This document shows, piece by piece, positions 55,097 through 61,924 of a stretch of 64,000 nucleotides of DNA. The stretch spans positions 356,985 through 420,984 of the forward strand of contig JAQSCO010000057.1 in the NCBI GenBank assembly GCA_029945445.1. The letters are read 5' to 3'. Source of the stretch: Lacunisphaera sp. GTDB taxonomy: Bacteria > Verrucomicrobiota > Verrucomicrobiia > Opitutales > Opitutaceae. The notes under the pieces are model-generated. The model was not told the DNA's origin. It worked only from the letters and a program-made list of their open reading frames with translations, and searched no databases. The translations under genes were made by a program, and so were the position numbers. Positions within the stretch are counted from its first letter, which is position 1. Each line of letters opens with the position of its first letter.

Positions 55097-57250
55097 TCAG
55101 GGCGGCGCGGCCGGCGCCGCGATCAACTTTTCCAATTCGCGATGGTTGGTCTTACCGGTGCCGAGCTTGGGAATGCTGGTAACGACGACGATCTCACGCG
55201 GCGCGCAGAGATTGCTGAGGCCCTTCGCCTTGACGGCGGCGCGCAGGTCGGCGAGCTGCAGCTTGGGCTCGTTGGTGACGGCGACGAGCTTCTCGCCCTT
55301 GTCCTCGTCGGGCCGGGCGATGACGGCCACGGCGCAGCGCAGGCCGAACTGCGGGAAGGCGCCGGCGAGCGCATCCTCGACCGCCGTGAGGCTGACCATC
55401 TCGCCGCTGACCTTGGCGAAGCGTTTCAGGCGGCCGCGGATGTGCAGGTAGCCGTCGGCATCGACGTGGACGATGTCGCCGGTGTCATACCAGCCGCCGA
55501 GGGCCTGGAATTTTTCGTTGGGCTCGGCGTTGAGGTAGCCCTTCATGACGTTCGGGCCGCGGACGAAGAGCCGGCCGCCCTCCGCGACGCCCTCGACGGG
55601 TTCGAGCCGGTACTCGAGGCCGGGCACAAGCCGGCCGGCAGAGCCCAGACTGGGCTCCATGCGGGTGTTACAGCTGATCATCGGGCTGCACTCGGTGGCG
55701 CCGTAGCCCTCGAGGATGCGCACCCCGAATTTGTGGGCCCAGAGATTGAGGGTCGCGCTCTGCACCTTCTCGGCGCCGGCGATGAGGTAGCGCAGCGAGT
55801 TGAAGTCGTAGGGGTGGGCCTTGCGCGCATAGCCGTTGAGAAAAGTGTTCGTGCCCAGCAGCACGGTGCAGGCGAGTTCGTAGACCAGGGTGGGCACGAC
55901 GCGATAGTGCAGGGGTGACGGGTAGAGGAAAGTGTAGCAACCGCGCACGAGGGGAAAGAGCGTGCCCCCGAGCAGGCCGAAGCTGTGGAACATCGGCAGC
56001 GCGTTGAAGAACCGGTCGTCGTCCGTCAGGTCGATGACCGCGGTCGCCTGGCGGATGTTCGCGAGCAGGTTGCGGTGGGACAGCGCCACGCCCTTCGGCA
56101 CGCCCTCGGAGCCGCTCGTGAAGAGGATCACGGCCGTGTCCTCCGTCGCGAGCGGCGTGTCGCGCAGGCCCGCGCCGCAGTCAAAGGTGTGCCGGGCGAG
56201 CGCGGCGAATTTCGCGAAACTGGAAAGCTGTGGCCGGATATCCTCGAGGTAATGGAAAGTGAGGCCGGCCTCCGCGAGCAGGGTGATGTTCAGCCGCGCT
56301 TTTTCCAGGAATTGTCGCGAGGTGACGAGGTGCTTCAGCCCGGCGAGCTGGGCGCATTGGAGCATGACCGGCAGGCCGGTGGAGAAATTCAGCATCGCCG
56401 GCACCTTTTGCGCGGCCCAGAGGCTGAGCAGCGTGACGGGCTGGGCATTCACGTTCGGCAGCAGCACGCCGACCGGCTCGCCGGCCGCGGGGCCGAGGCG
56501 CCGGCGCCACTCGCCGGCCAGCACCTCCGCGCCGACCAGCAGGCGCCGGTAGGTGAGCTCCTGAAAGGTCACATCCTCGAGGGCGATGCGGCCGGGGATG
56601 TTGGCGGCGGTCTCGCAGACGGCAGCGAGCACATTTTGCGGCCCGTGCGCCATCTCGACCTCGAACTGTTGGAGCACCATCCGGTCGCGCAGCCACGTGG
56701 TGACCTTCTGGCGGGCGACCGCGTTGGAAACATGCTCCAGAACCGGGGCGGCCAGCGCCGGGCTGAAGTGGGCCGAGACGCGCGGGAACCACCGGCGCCA
56801 GCCCTTGTGCCGCACGAAACGCACCCGGCTCGCGCCGCGCAGGTAGCAGGTGATGACCTTGGCGTTGGTCTGGCGGATGAGGAAACCGGTCCCGTCGTAG
56901 ACCTTCATGAGGCTGCCGCTGAGGGTGATCCGCCCCTCGGCGAACAGCACGAGCCGGCCGCCCGCCTTGAGGTGATCCGCCATGTCGCGCACCGCGTAGG
57001 GCGAGGAGTTGTCCACGGGGAACGTGCGGCGGTTGATCATCATCTTCCGGTGCACCCAACTCGCCTGCGCCGTCGTGCGGGAGGTGACGAACTTCCAGTC
57101 GTCATCGAGCACGGAGGTGAGGAACAGCCAGTCGAGCCACGACACATGGTTTGGCACGAGCAGCACCGGGCCGGGGGTGTTCAGCACCTCCACATTAAAA
57201 GCGCGGAACCGGAAGCACAGGCGAGCGATGAAGTGCAGCAAGGTTTTCAT
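55097..57250 (-). CDS. aas: bifunctional acyl-ACP synthetase / 2-acyl-glycerophosphoethanolamine acyltransferase
   Basis: A 717-residue fusion, the same length as E. coli Aas (719). An N-terminal PlsC-type acyltransferase has the HxxxxD motif NHVSWLDWLF (H35, D40) and an FVEG-like FAEGRITLSGSLM. The C-terminal AMP-binding synthetase has ILFTSGSEGVPKGVALSHRNL, EGYGATECSPM and YDTGDIVHVDADGYLHIRGR. It re-acylates lysophosphatidylethanolamine at the inner membrane using ACP-activated fatty acid. It overlaps lplT by an ATGA, the conserved LplT-Aas arrangement. Confidence 0.95.
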   Translation of the reverse strand: MKTLLHFIARLCFRFRAFNVEVLNTPGPVLLVPNHVSWLDWLFLTSVLDDDWKFVTSRTTAQASWVHRKMMINRRTFPVDNSSPYAVRDMADHLKAGGRLVLFAEGRITLSGSLMKVYDGTGFLIRQTNAKVITCYLRGASRVRFVRHKGWRRWFPRVSAHFSPALAAPVLEHVSNAVARQKVTTWLRDRMVLQQFEVEMAHGPQNVLAAVCETAANIPGRIALEDVTFQELTYRRLLVGAEVLAGEWRRRLGPAAGEPVGVLLPNVNAQPVTLLSLWAAQKVPAMLNFSTGLPVMLQCAQLAGLKHLVTSRQFLEKARLNITLLAEAGLTFHYLEDIRPQLSSFAKFAALARHTFDCGAGLRDTPLATEDTAVILFTSGSEGVPKGVALSHRNLLANIRQATAVIDLTDDDRFFNALPMFHSFGLLGGTLFPLVRGCYTFLYPSPLHYRVVPTLVYELACTVLLGTNTFLNGYARKAHPYDFNSLRYLIAGAEKVQSATLNLWAHKFGVRILEGYGATECSPMISCNTRMEPSLGSAGRLVPGLEYRLEPVEGVAEGGRLFVRGPNVMKGYLNAEPNEKFQALGGWYDTGDIVHVDADGYLHIRGRLKRFAKVSGEMVSLTAVEDALAGAFPQFGLRCAVAVIARPDEDKGEKLVAVTNEPKLQLADLRAAVKAKGLSNLCAPREIVVVTSIPKLGTGKTNHRELEKLIAAPAAPP

Positions 57251-58503
57251 GAGGCGGCGGGCTTGGCGGCGAACTTCATCCAGGCCACGACGACGGCCAC
57301 GCCGAGGGCAAGCCCGAGGAACACGCCGCTGGAGCTGAGACCGAGCTTGACGCTGACAAACACATAGGTGCCGGCGGTCAGCATGCCGATGTTGTCGAAA
57401 AGATTCTGCACAGCGATCGTCTTGCCCAGCTTGTCCGGGTGCGACTCAGCTTGCAGCGCGGCGTTGAGCGGGATCAGGAAGAGCCCGGCGGTCACGCCGG
57501 CCGCGATGAGCAGCAACACGACCGGCACCACCAGATGCAGCGGCCCGAGTTGCACCGTGGGCAGGCGCCAAAAGCCGAAGGAGTCGACGGTGTAGAGCAG
57601 GGCGAGCAGCGCGGCCAGCGCCAGGCCGTAGGCCTTGGTGCGGCGCAGATCTCCGACGGCGTGCAACTGCCCGGCGAGGATGCTGCCAGCCATCACGCCG
57701 ACGCTGAGCCAGAGCCCGAGGAGGGCAATCTGGGTGTTGTCCGGCAGGTGCAGCACCTCGAGGCCCCAGGGTTGGAAGTTAATCTTCATCGCCGCGCCGC
57801 AGACCCAGAAGAGGGCCGTGCCGATCAGGATGCGGGAGAGCCGCGGCGCGGTCATCAGGTCGCGCAGGTGACTGGTGAATTCACCCACGCTGTCCCCGAG
57901 CCGGATGTGGGCCTTGTGCGGCGTGGGCGTCATCAGGAAATTCAGCACCAGCGCCGCGCCGAAGATGCCGCCGAGCACGGCGTAGGAGACGAGCACGCGG
58001 TCCTTGAATACGTCGGCCAGGACCGAGCCGGCGATGGCGCCGCCGAGGATGGCGACGAGGGTGAGCAGCTCGACCATGCCGTTGGCCTTCACCAGACGCT
58101 CGCGCGGGAGGATCTCGGGAAGGATGCCGTATTTGGCCGGGCCGTAGAAGCACGCGCCGATGCCGACGACGAGGTAGCCGGCACCCTGCCAGGTCGGGCC
58201 GAACCAGACGCTCAGAGCGCAGAGGCCGGTGCCGAGGAGCTTGAGGGCGTTGCCGCCGACGAGCCACGAGGTCTTCGCATAGCGGTCGTTGAGGTAGCCC
58301 GCGAGCGGCGCGAGCAGCACGTAAGGCACGAAGAGCAGGCTGGTGTAGATCGTGTTGCTCGTGCGCAGCTCGGTGGCGGTGATGGCGCCGGCCTTCTGCA
58401 GGTAGGTGAGCTGGCCGACGATGACGGCGAGAATGGCGTTGTCGCCGAAGGCGCCGAGGAACTGGCCGGACAGCAACAGCGGGTAATTGCGGTTTGATTT
58501 CAT
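57247..58503 (-). CDS. lplT: LplT-type lysophospholipid flippase (MFS)
   Basis: A 418-residue major-facilitator protein with 12 hydrophobic segments. The N-terminal MKSNRNYPLLLSGQFLGAFGDNAILAVIVGQ, PYVLLAPLAGYLNDRY and the gene order with aas identify LplT, which flips lysophospholipids inward for re-acylation. The start is the ATG before MKSNRNY; a longer frame exists but is unlikely. Translation of aas is coupled to it. Confidence 0.93.
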   Translation of the reverse strand: MKSNRNYPLLLSGQFLGAFGDNAILAVIVGQLTYLQKAGAITATELRTSNTIYTSLLFVPYVLLAPLAGYLNDRYAKTSWLVGGNALKLLGTGLCALSVWFGPTWQGAGYLVVGIGACFYGPAKYGILPEILPRERLVKANGMVELLTLVAILGGAIAGSVLADVFKDRVLVSYAVLGGIFGAALVLNFLMTPTPHKAHIRLGDSVGEFTSHLRDLMTAPRLSRILIGTALFWVCGAAMKINFQPWGLEVLHLPDNTQIALLGLWLSVGVMAGSILAGQLHAVGDLRRTKAYGLALAALLALLYTVDSFGFWRLPTVQLGPLHLVVPVVLLLIAAGVTAGLFLIPLNAALQAESHPDKLGKTIAVQNLFDNIGMLTAGTYVFVSVKLGLSSSGVFLGLALGVAVVVAWMKFAAKPAAS

Positions 58504-58590
58504 CGACAGGCCAACGGAGCATCCTGAGGAACGGCCCGGCCGCAAGACTGCGTGCAGGAAGGCTTGGCGGGTGTAAGGCAAAGACAGATT

Positions 58591-58669
58591 AGCCACAAAA
58601 AGCGCAAAAACTGCATAAGCTCTTATGGGCCCGAAGGTATTTTTTGCGTCTTCTGTGCTTTTTGTGGCC
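58591..58669. repeat. A+T-rich inverted-repeat element
   Basis: Left arm begins GCCACAAAAAGC (58592-58603) then GCAAAAA; the right arm (58641-58669) is its inverted copy with a few extra bases between the two blocks. It lies in the 196-base divergent region between lplT and the DUF5069 gene, and is clearly A+T-richer than the surroundings. The sequence type (CCACAAAAAGCAC) is a common dispersed repeat in some bacterial phyla. Confidence 0.65.
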
Positions 58670-58699
58670 AAAAGATTTCTGCTCGTTTGACTGATTGCC

Positions 58700-59146
58700 A
58701 TGCCCGCTGTGGAAGGACTCCGCTCACCCTACGACAAGACGCTTGGCGGCCTGCACCACCTCGGCCGGATGCTCGACAAGATCCGCCTGATGCAGGCGGG
58801 AAAATTGCCGGAGGACTTCCACCGCAACTACGGCCTCTCGGTCGGCCTCGACGGCCAGCTGTGCGGCTTCCTCAACGTGAAGTTCGAGGACCTCACGGCC
58901 CGCGTCCAGCAGGGCGGGGCGGACGAGGAGATCACCGAGTGGATCTTCGCGCACGGGTTCCGGCCCAACCGCACGCAGGCGATGGTGTGGAATGAGCACA
59001 TTCGCAAACTCGGCTGGAATGACCGGACGGCGGGGTTCGTCGCCAAGGTGAAAGCTGAGGCCGGCCTGACGCAGCACCCGGCGTGCACGGCGTTCGAGCT
59101 CATCGAGCTGGGCGAAGAGCGCGAGCCGCCGGCGAGGCGGAGCTGA
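58700..59146 (+). CDS. DUF5069 domain-containing protein
   Basis: A 148-residue soluble protein of the DUF5069 family (SPYDKTLGGLHHLGRMLDKIRL; NYGLSVGLDGQLCGFLNVKFEDL; EWIFAHGFRPN). The family is abundant in Verrucomicrobiota and Planctomycetota and has no known function. The start codon lies just after an A+T-rich inverted-repeat element. It ends five bases before the convergent DUF1328-like gene. Confidence 0.9.
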   Translation: MPAVEGLRSPYDKTLGGLHHLGRMLDKIRLMQAGKLPEDFHRNYGLSVGLDGQLCGFLNVKFEDLTARVQQGGADEEITEWIFAHGFRPNRTQAMVWNEHIRKLGWNDRTAGFVAKVKAEAGLTQHPACTAFELIELGEEREPPARRS

Positions 59147-59151
59147 CCTGG

Positions 59152-59328
59152 CTATTTGCTGGGTTTGCCCCCGACCGAGAGACCGATGAGCAGGAGCACC
59201 AGGAACAGGGCGAGGAAGAGGTAGAACAGGATCTTGGCGATGCCGATGGCCGCGCCGGCCAGGGTGGTGAAGCCGAACAGGGCGGCGATGAGACCGAAAA
59301 GCAGGAAGATAAAAGCCCAGCGGAGCAT
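59152..59328 (-). CDS. DUF1328-like small membrane protein
   Basis: A 58-residue protein with two membrane helices ([40 protein letters not shown]) joined by [11 protein letters not shown], matching the YtjA/DUF1328 family in length and layout. Members are found across bacteria and sometimes induced by stress, but function is unknown. Confidence 0.85.
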   Translation of the reverse strand: MLRWAFIFLLFGLIAALFGFTTLAGAAIGIAKILFYLFLALFLVLLLIGLSVGGKPSK

Positions 59329-59440
59329 GACAGGAGGAGGATTGAGGTTGAATGAGCCAGAGCAGGGGCGGGGAAACCCGGCCCTCACCAGAATAAGTAT
59401 CCAACGCGGCCCCCGGGTTCCCGCTTTCCGGACTTGAGGC

Positions 59441-59926
59441 TCAGTTCTTCCGGCGCGCAGAGCGGTTGAAAACGAGCACTTCGTTCAGCAGCGACGGGTT
59501 CCGGAGGTTCTCCTGAAGCGCTTTCTGCAGGGCGGCCTGGCCCTTGTTTTTGCCGGTGACGATCTTGTCACTCACGGTCCGCAGCTTGAGCTGGCGGCCG
59601 TCGGCGGAAACTTCCCACGCCATGTAGAGATACAGGCGGTCCGAAGAGTTGAGGTCTTGGACGGTAAGGAAAGCCATGTCGGCGAAGTCCGAGTGAAAGG
59701 CCCGGTAAATGTCATGGTCGAAGGCGGCGACGTAGTTGGAGTCGTCAAGCTGGCGCACATGCATGAGCTCCTCCTTCTGGCTGTCCTTATCCACGGCGAC
59801 CCAGTCGCCGAGCAGTCGCTCGTCAACCCGGCGGGTGGGCTTGGTCGTAAGGGGTGAATCGTAATTGCAGGCGGTGAACGCGAGGCAGGCGGCAAACAGC
59901 GGGAGCAGGAGGAATTTGGGTTTCAT
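59441..59926 (-). CDS. lipoprotein of unknown function
   Basis: A 161-residue protein with a lipoprotein signal peptide ([20 protein letters not shown], lipidation at Cys20). The mature part has a strand-rich segment ([58 protein letters not shown]) suggesting a small beta-barrel or lipocalin-like domain, then helices. No family recognised. The start is the ATG at the signal peptide. Confidence 0.75.
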   Translation of the reverse strand: MKPKFLLLPLFAACLAFTACNYDSPLTTKPTRRVDERLLGDWVAVDKDSQKEELMHVRQLDDSNYVAAFDHDIYRAFHSDFADMAFLTVQDLNSSDRLYLYMAWEVSADGRQLKLRTVSDKIVTGKNKGQAALQKALQENLRNPSLLNEVLVFNRSARRKN

Positions 59927-60088
59927 GGAAATTGGGCGGGATGGGCGTGAAGCACGCCAGCACCAGCGTGACGAAGTGCCGGCGCCCCGCCGGCGCACAC
60001 GCCAATGATCAGGAGCGGGTCGGACATGTCGAACCGTTAACCGGCCGGCCCCGGGCCGCCAAGACGGGAGTTCGCCCGGACAGACGCA

Positions 60089-61501
60089 TCACCCGCGCAG
60101 ATAGCGGATGACATCCTCCGCGCGATAGCTCTCGGCGCCGGCCGGGACCAAGCGCGCGAGATCGACGACCTCGTCGCCCGCGGTGACCAGCGGCTGCTCC
60201 GGCGCGCCGTCGCGTCGCTGGCCGAACCCCACGGTGGCGGCGAGCCCGTTGCAGAGGCACTTGCGGCCGGTGGTGTCGGCGGCGTTGCCGCCCTTGCGCA
60301 CGTAGGCCTCGACCGGCTCGGCCGGACACCGGTAGCCGACGCTGCCGTCTTCCTTGCGGTAAACCTCCCGCAGGCCGCCGAGGTCGCAGACGCGGGTGCG
60401 CGCCGCGTAGACCTCCGGCTCGGAAAGCGTGGCCCGCATCTGCAGCACCTTGAAGGGAAAACCCGTCGGCGACGCAGCCGGATCGGTGAACACCCGCGAC
60501 CGGCCGGCGCGGCTCGCGCGGATGGCCTCAAGCTTCAACTCCGGCAGGATGCCCGACTCCTCGCAGAACGCGAACGCCGTGCCGACCTGGATGCCGGTCG
60601 CCCCGACGCTGAGCGCCGCCGCGAGCTTTTCCGGCCGGGCATAGGAACCGGCGAGCCAGAAGGGGAGACCGAGTTCGCGGATTTTCGCGAAATCCGGCAC
60701 GTCGCGCGGACCGTAGACGGGCTCGCCAGCGGGGCTGAGCTGCAGGGGGCCGCGCGGCGGGGCGTTGTGTCCGCCGGCGACCTCGCCCTCGACCACGAAG
60801 CCGTCGACGCGGCCGTTGGATTTCTTTGCCAGCGTCAGCGCCAACGTGGCCGACGAGACGATCGCGAGGAACTTCGGGCGGGGCAGGCTCGGCGCCGCGT
60901 GGTGCCAGAGGGCCGCCGGGGCGAACTTCGTGTAGAATTCCTCGCCGGTCTGCGCGCCCGTGACGTCGATCCGGAGCTCGGCCGCGGCGCCGGCGGCGAA
61001 ATGGTCGAGCACGCCCGGGATCGAGCGCGGGATGCCCGCGCCCATCAGCACGTAGTCGACGTTGGCCAGCATGGCGCCGTAAAGGGAGGGCAGGGTCGCG
61101 AGCTGGATTTTTTCCATGAGGTTGATGCCGACAACGCCGGGGTGCGCCTCCTTCGCGAGGAAGACCTCGACGAAGTTCGCCGCCACCGTCAGCTCGGTCA
61201 GCGCCGGGCCGGGTTGCAGGGAGGTCATCGGCGTCAGCATGAACGGCAGGGCGGTCTTCGTCCGCTCCGGCAGGTAGTGGTCGGCGAGCACGCGCTCGGC
61301 CACGCCCGGGATGGGAAAGTGCGCGAGCGCGCGGCGCATGTCGCCGCCGGGGTCGCCCGCCTGCAGACGGCGCGCGAGGATGACCGCGAGCATGGTGCCG
61401 GAGACGACGCCGAGCTCGCCCAGCAGGGAAACGGCGCGGGCCAGCCGCCAGTTGGAGACGGCGACGCCCATGCCGCCTTGGATGATGGTGGGGAATTGCA
61501 T
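60089..61501 (-). CDS. nitronate monooxygenase / 2-nitropropane dioxygenase family flavoprotein
   Basis: A 470-residue FMN enzyme of the NMO/FabK/PfaD group. The N-terminal IIQGGMGVAVSNWRLARAV, the active-site EGEVAGGHNAPPRG and the phosphate-binding GIQVGTAFAFCEESG are family marks. It is longer than typical NMOs (~320-350) by a C-terminal extension with cysteines (CDLGGLREVY, YRCPAEP, KCLCNG), closer to PfaD-type length. Function could be enoyl reduction or nitronate oxidation. A palindromic-repeat-like stretch encodes AEPVEA near residue 395. Confidence 0.85.
   Translation of the reverse strand: MQFPTIIQGGMGVAVSNWRLARAVSLLGELGVVSGTMLAVILARRLQAGDPGGDMRRALAHFPIPGVAERVLADHYLPERTKTALPFMLTPMTSLQPGPALTELTVAANFVEVFLAKEAHPGVVGINLMEKIQLATLPSLYGAMLANVDYVLMGAGIPRSIPGVLDHFAAGAAAELRIDVTGAQTGEEFYTKFAPAALWHHAAPSLPRPKFLAIVSSATLALTLAKKSNGRVDGFVVEGEVAGGHNAPPRGPLQLSPAGEPVYGPRDVPDFAKIRELGLPFWLAGSYARPEKLAAALSVGATGIQVGTAFAFCEESGILPELKLEAIRASRAGRSRVFTDPAASPTGFPFKVLQMRATLSEPEVYAARTRVCDLGGLREVYRKEDGSVGYRCPAEPVEAYVRKGGNAADTTGRKCLCNGLAATVGFGQRRDGAPEQPLVTAGDEVVDLARLVPAGAESYRAEDVIRYLRG
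60305..60323. repeat. possible fourth copy of the in-frame palindrome
   Basis: GGCCTCGACCGGCTCGGCC shares 12 of the 14 core positions (GAGCC.GTCGA, reverse strand) with the 12936 repeat and encodes AEPVEA in the same sense. Coincidence is possible because the core is G+C-rich. Confidence 0.35.
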
Positions 61502-61612
61502 GAGAGGGGAGGCGGCGGGCGACGGGAGGCCGGCGTGCAAGGGGCAAGGTGGCAGGCCGCGCGGCGAGGAGGAAGAGCGATGCACGTCACCGCGCGCGGT
61601 ATTAGGCCCGCT

Positions 61613-61641
61613 GGCCGGTCGCACAAGATATGCGGCATGGG
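61613..61641. repeat. 29-bp direct repeat, copy 1
   Basis: Identical to copy 2 (61874-61902) except for one base. It contains the small hairpin GTCGCACAAGATATGCGGC (stem GCCGCA/TGCGGC in copy 2). It lies between the NMO gene and a minus-strand terminator. Confidence 0.75.
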
Positions 61642-61650
61642 TTCGGGCAG

Positions 61651-61684
61651 GAAAACGAAAAGGCCGCGGGGGAACCGCGGCCTT
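61651..61684 (-). terminator. intrinsic terminator, minus strand
   Basis: Stem GGCCGCGG / CCGCGGCC with loop GGGAA, extended by A-T pairs, followed on the minus strand by TTTTCGTTTT. It ends any transcript coming from the 671-residue protein gene or the remnants upstream. Confidence 0.85.
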
Positions 61685-61709
61685 GGAAGAAGCGAAGGGA
61701 AAGCCGGGC

Positions 61710-61808
61710 TCAGATGCCCGCGCTGTTCTCGTCGGGGATGCGCATGTGGTAGAAACTGCGATACACGAACACGAGCGCGACCCCAAAGAAGAAGCAGCCA
61801 ATACCGGC
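61710..61808 (-). pseudogene. orphan C-terminal membrane peptide (gene remnant)
   Basis: A 32-codon frame without a usable start begins immediately after an in-frame stop and reads as one membrane helix plus a tail (GCFFFGVALVFVYRSFYH, then MRIPDENSAGI). It ends 26 bases before the terminator. The composition is that of a real coding sequence, so I read it as the 3' end of a membrane-protein gene whose front part was lost. Which protein is unknown. Confidence 0.45.
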
Positions 61809-61813
61809 CTAGG

Positions 61814-61873
61814 CTAAGGTGGCGGGGCCAGCCGCTCGATCTGGATGTAGAGGGTGTAGGCGCCGTCCAGCTT
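61814..61873 (-). pseudogene. 3'-end fragment of a paralogue of the 671-residue exported protein
   Basis: Reads AKLDGAYTLYIQIERLAPPP and stop. The C-terminus of the intact gene 51 bases away reads AALEGEYYLHIQIERLPSPQ and stop, so 12 of 20 residues match, in the same strand and phase of ending. No upstream body exists. It is separated from the intact gene by copy 2 of the direct repeat. Confidence 0.65.
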
Positions 61874-61902
61874 GGCCGGCCGCACAAGATATGCGGCATG
61901 GG
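61874..61902. repeat. 29-bp direct repeat, copy 2
   Basis: Same as copy 1 (61613-61641) with one difference; here the internal hairpin GCCGCA-CAAGATA-TGCGGC is perfect. It marks the 5' boundary of the paralogue fragment. Confidence 0.75.
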
Positions 61903-61924
61903 CCGCCTCCAATCCCGATCCTCG

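Noticed and set aside
55578-55606. LEPVEG stretch in Aas as another copy of the in-frame palindrome
   Set aside because: The segment aligns without insertion to the same region of E. coli Aas, and the nucleotides do not form the palindrome, so it is ordinary family sequence.
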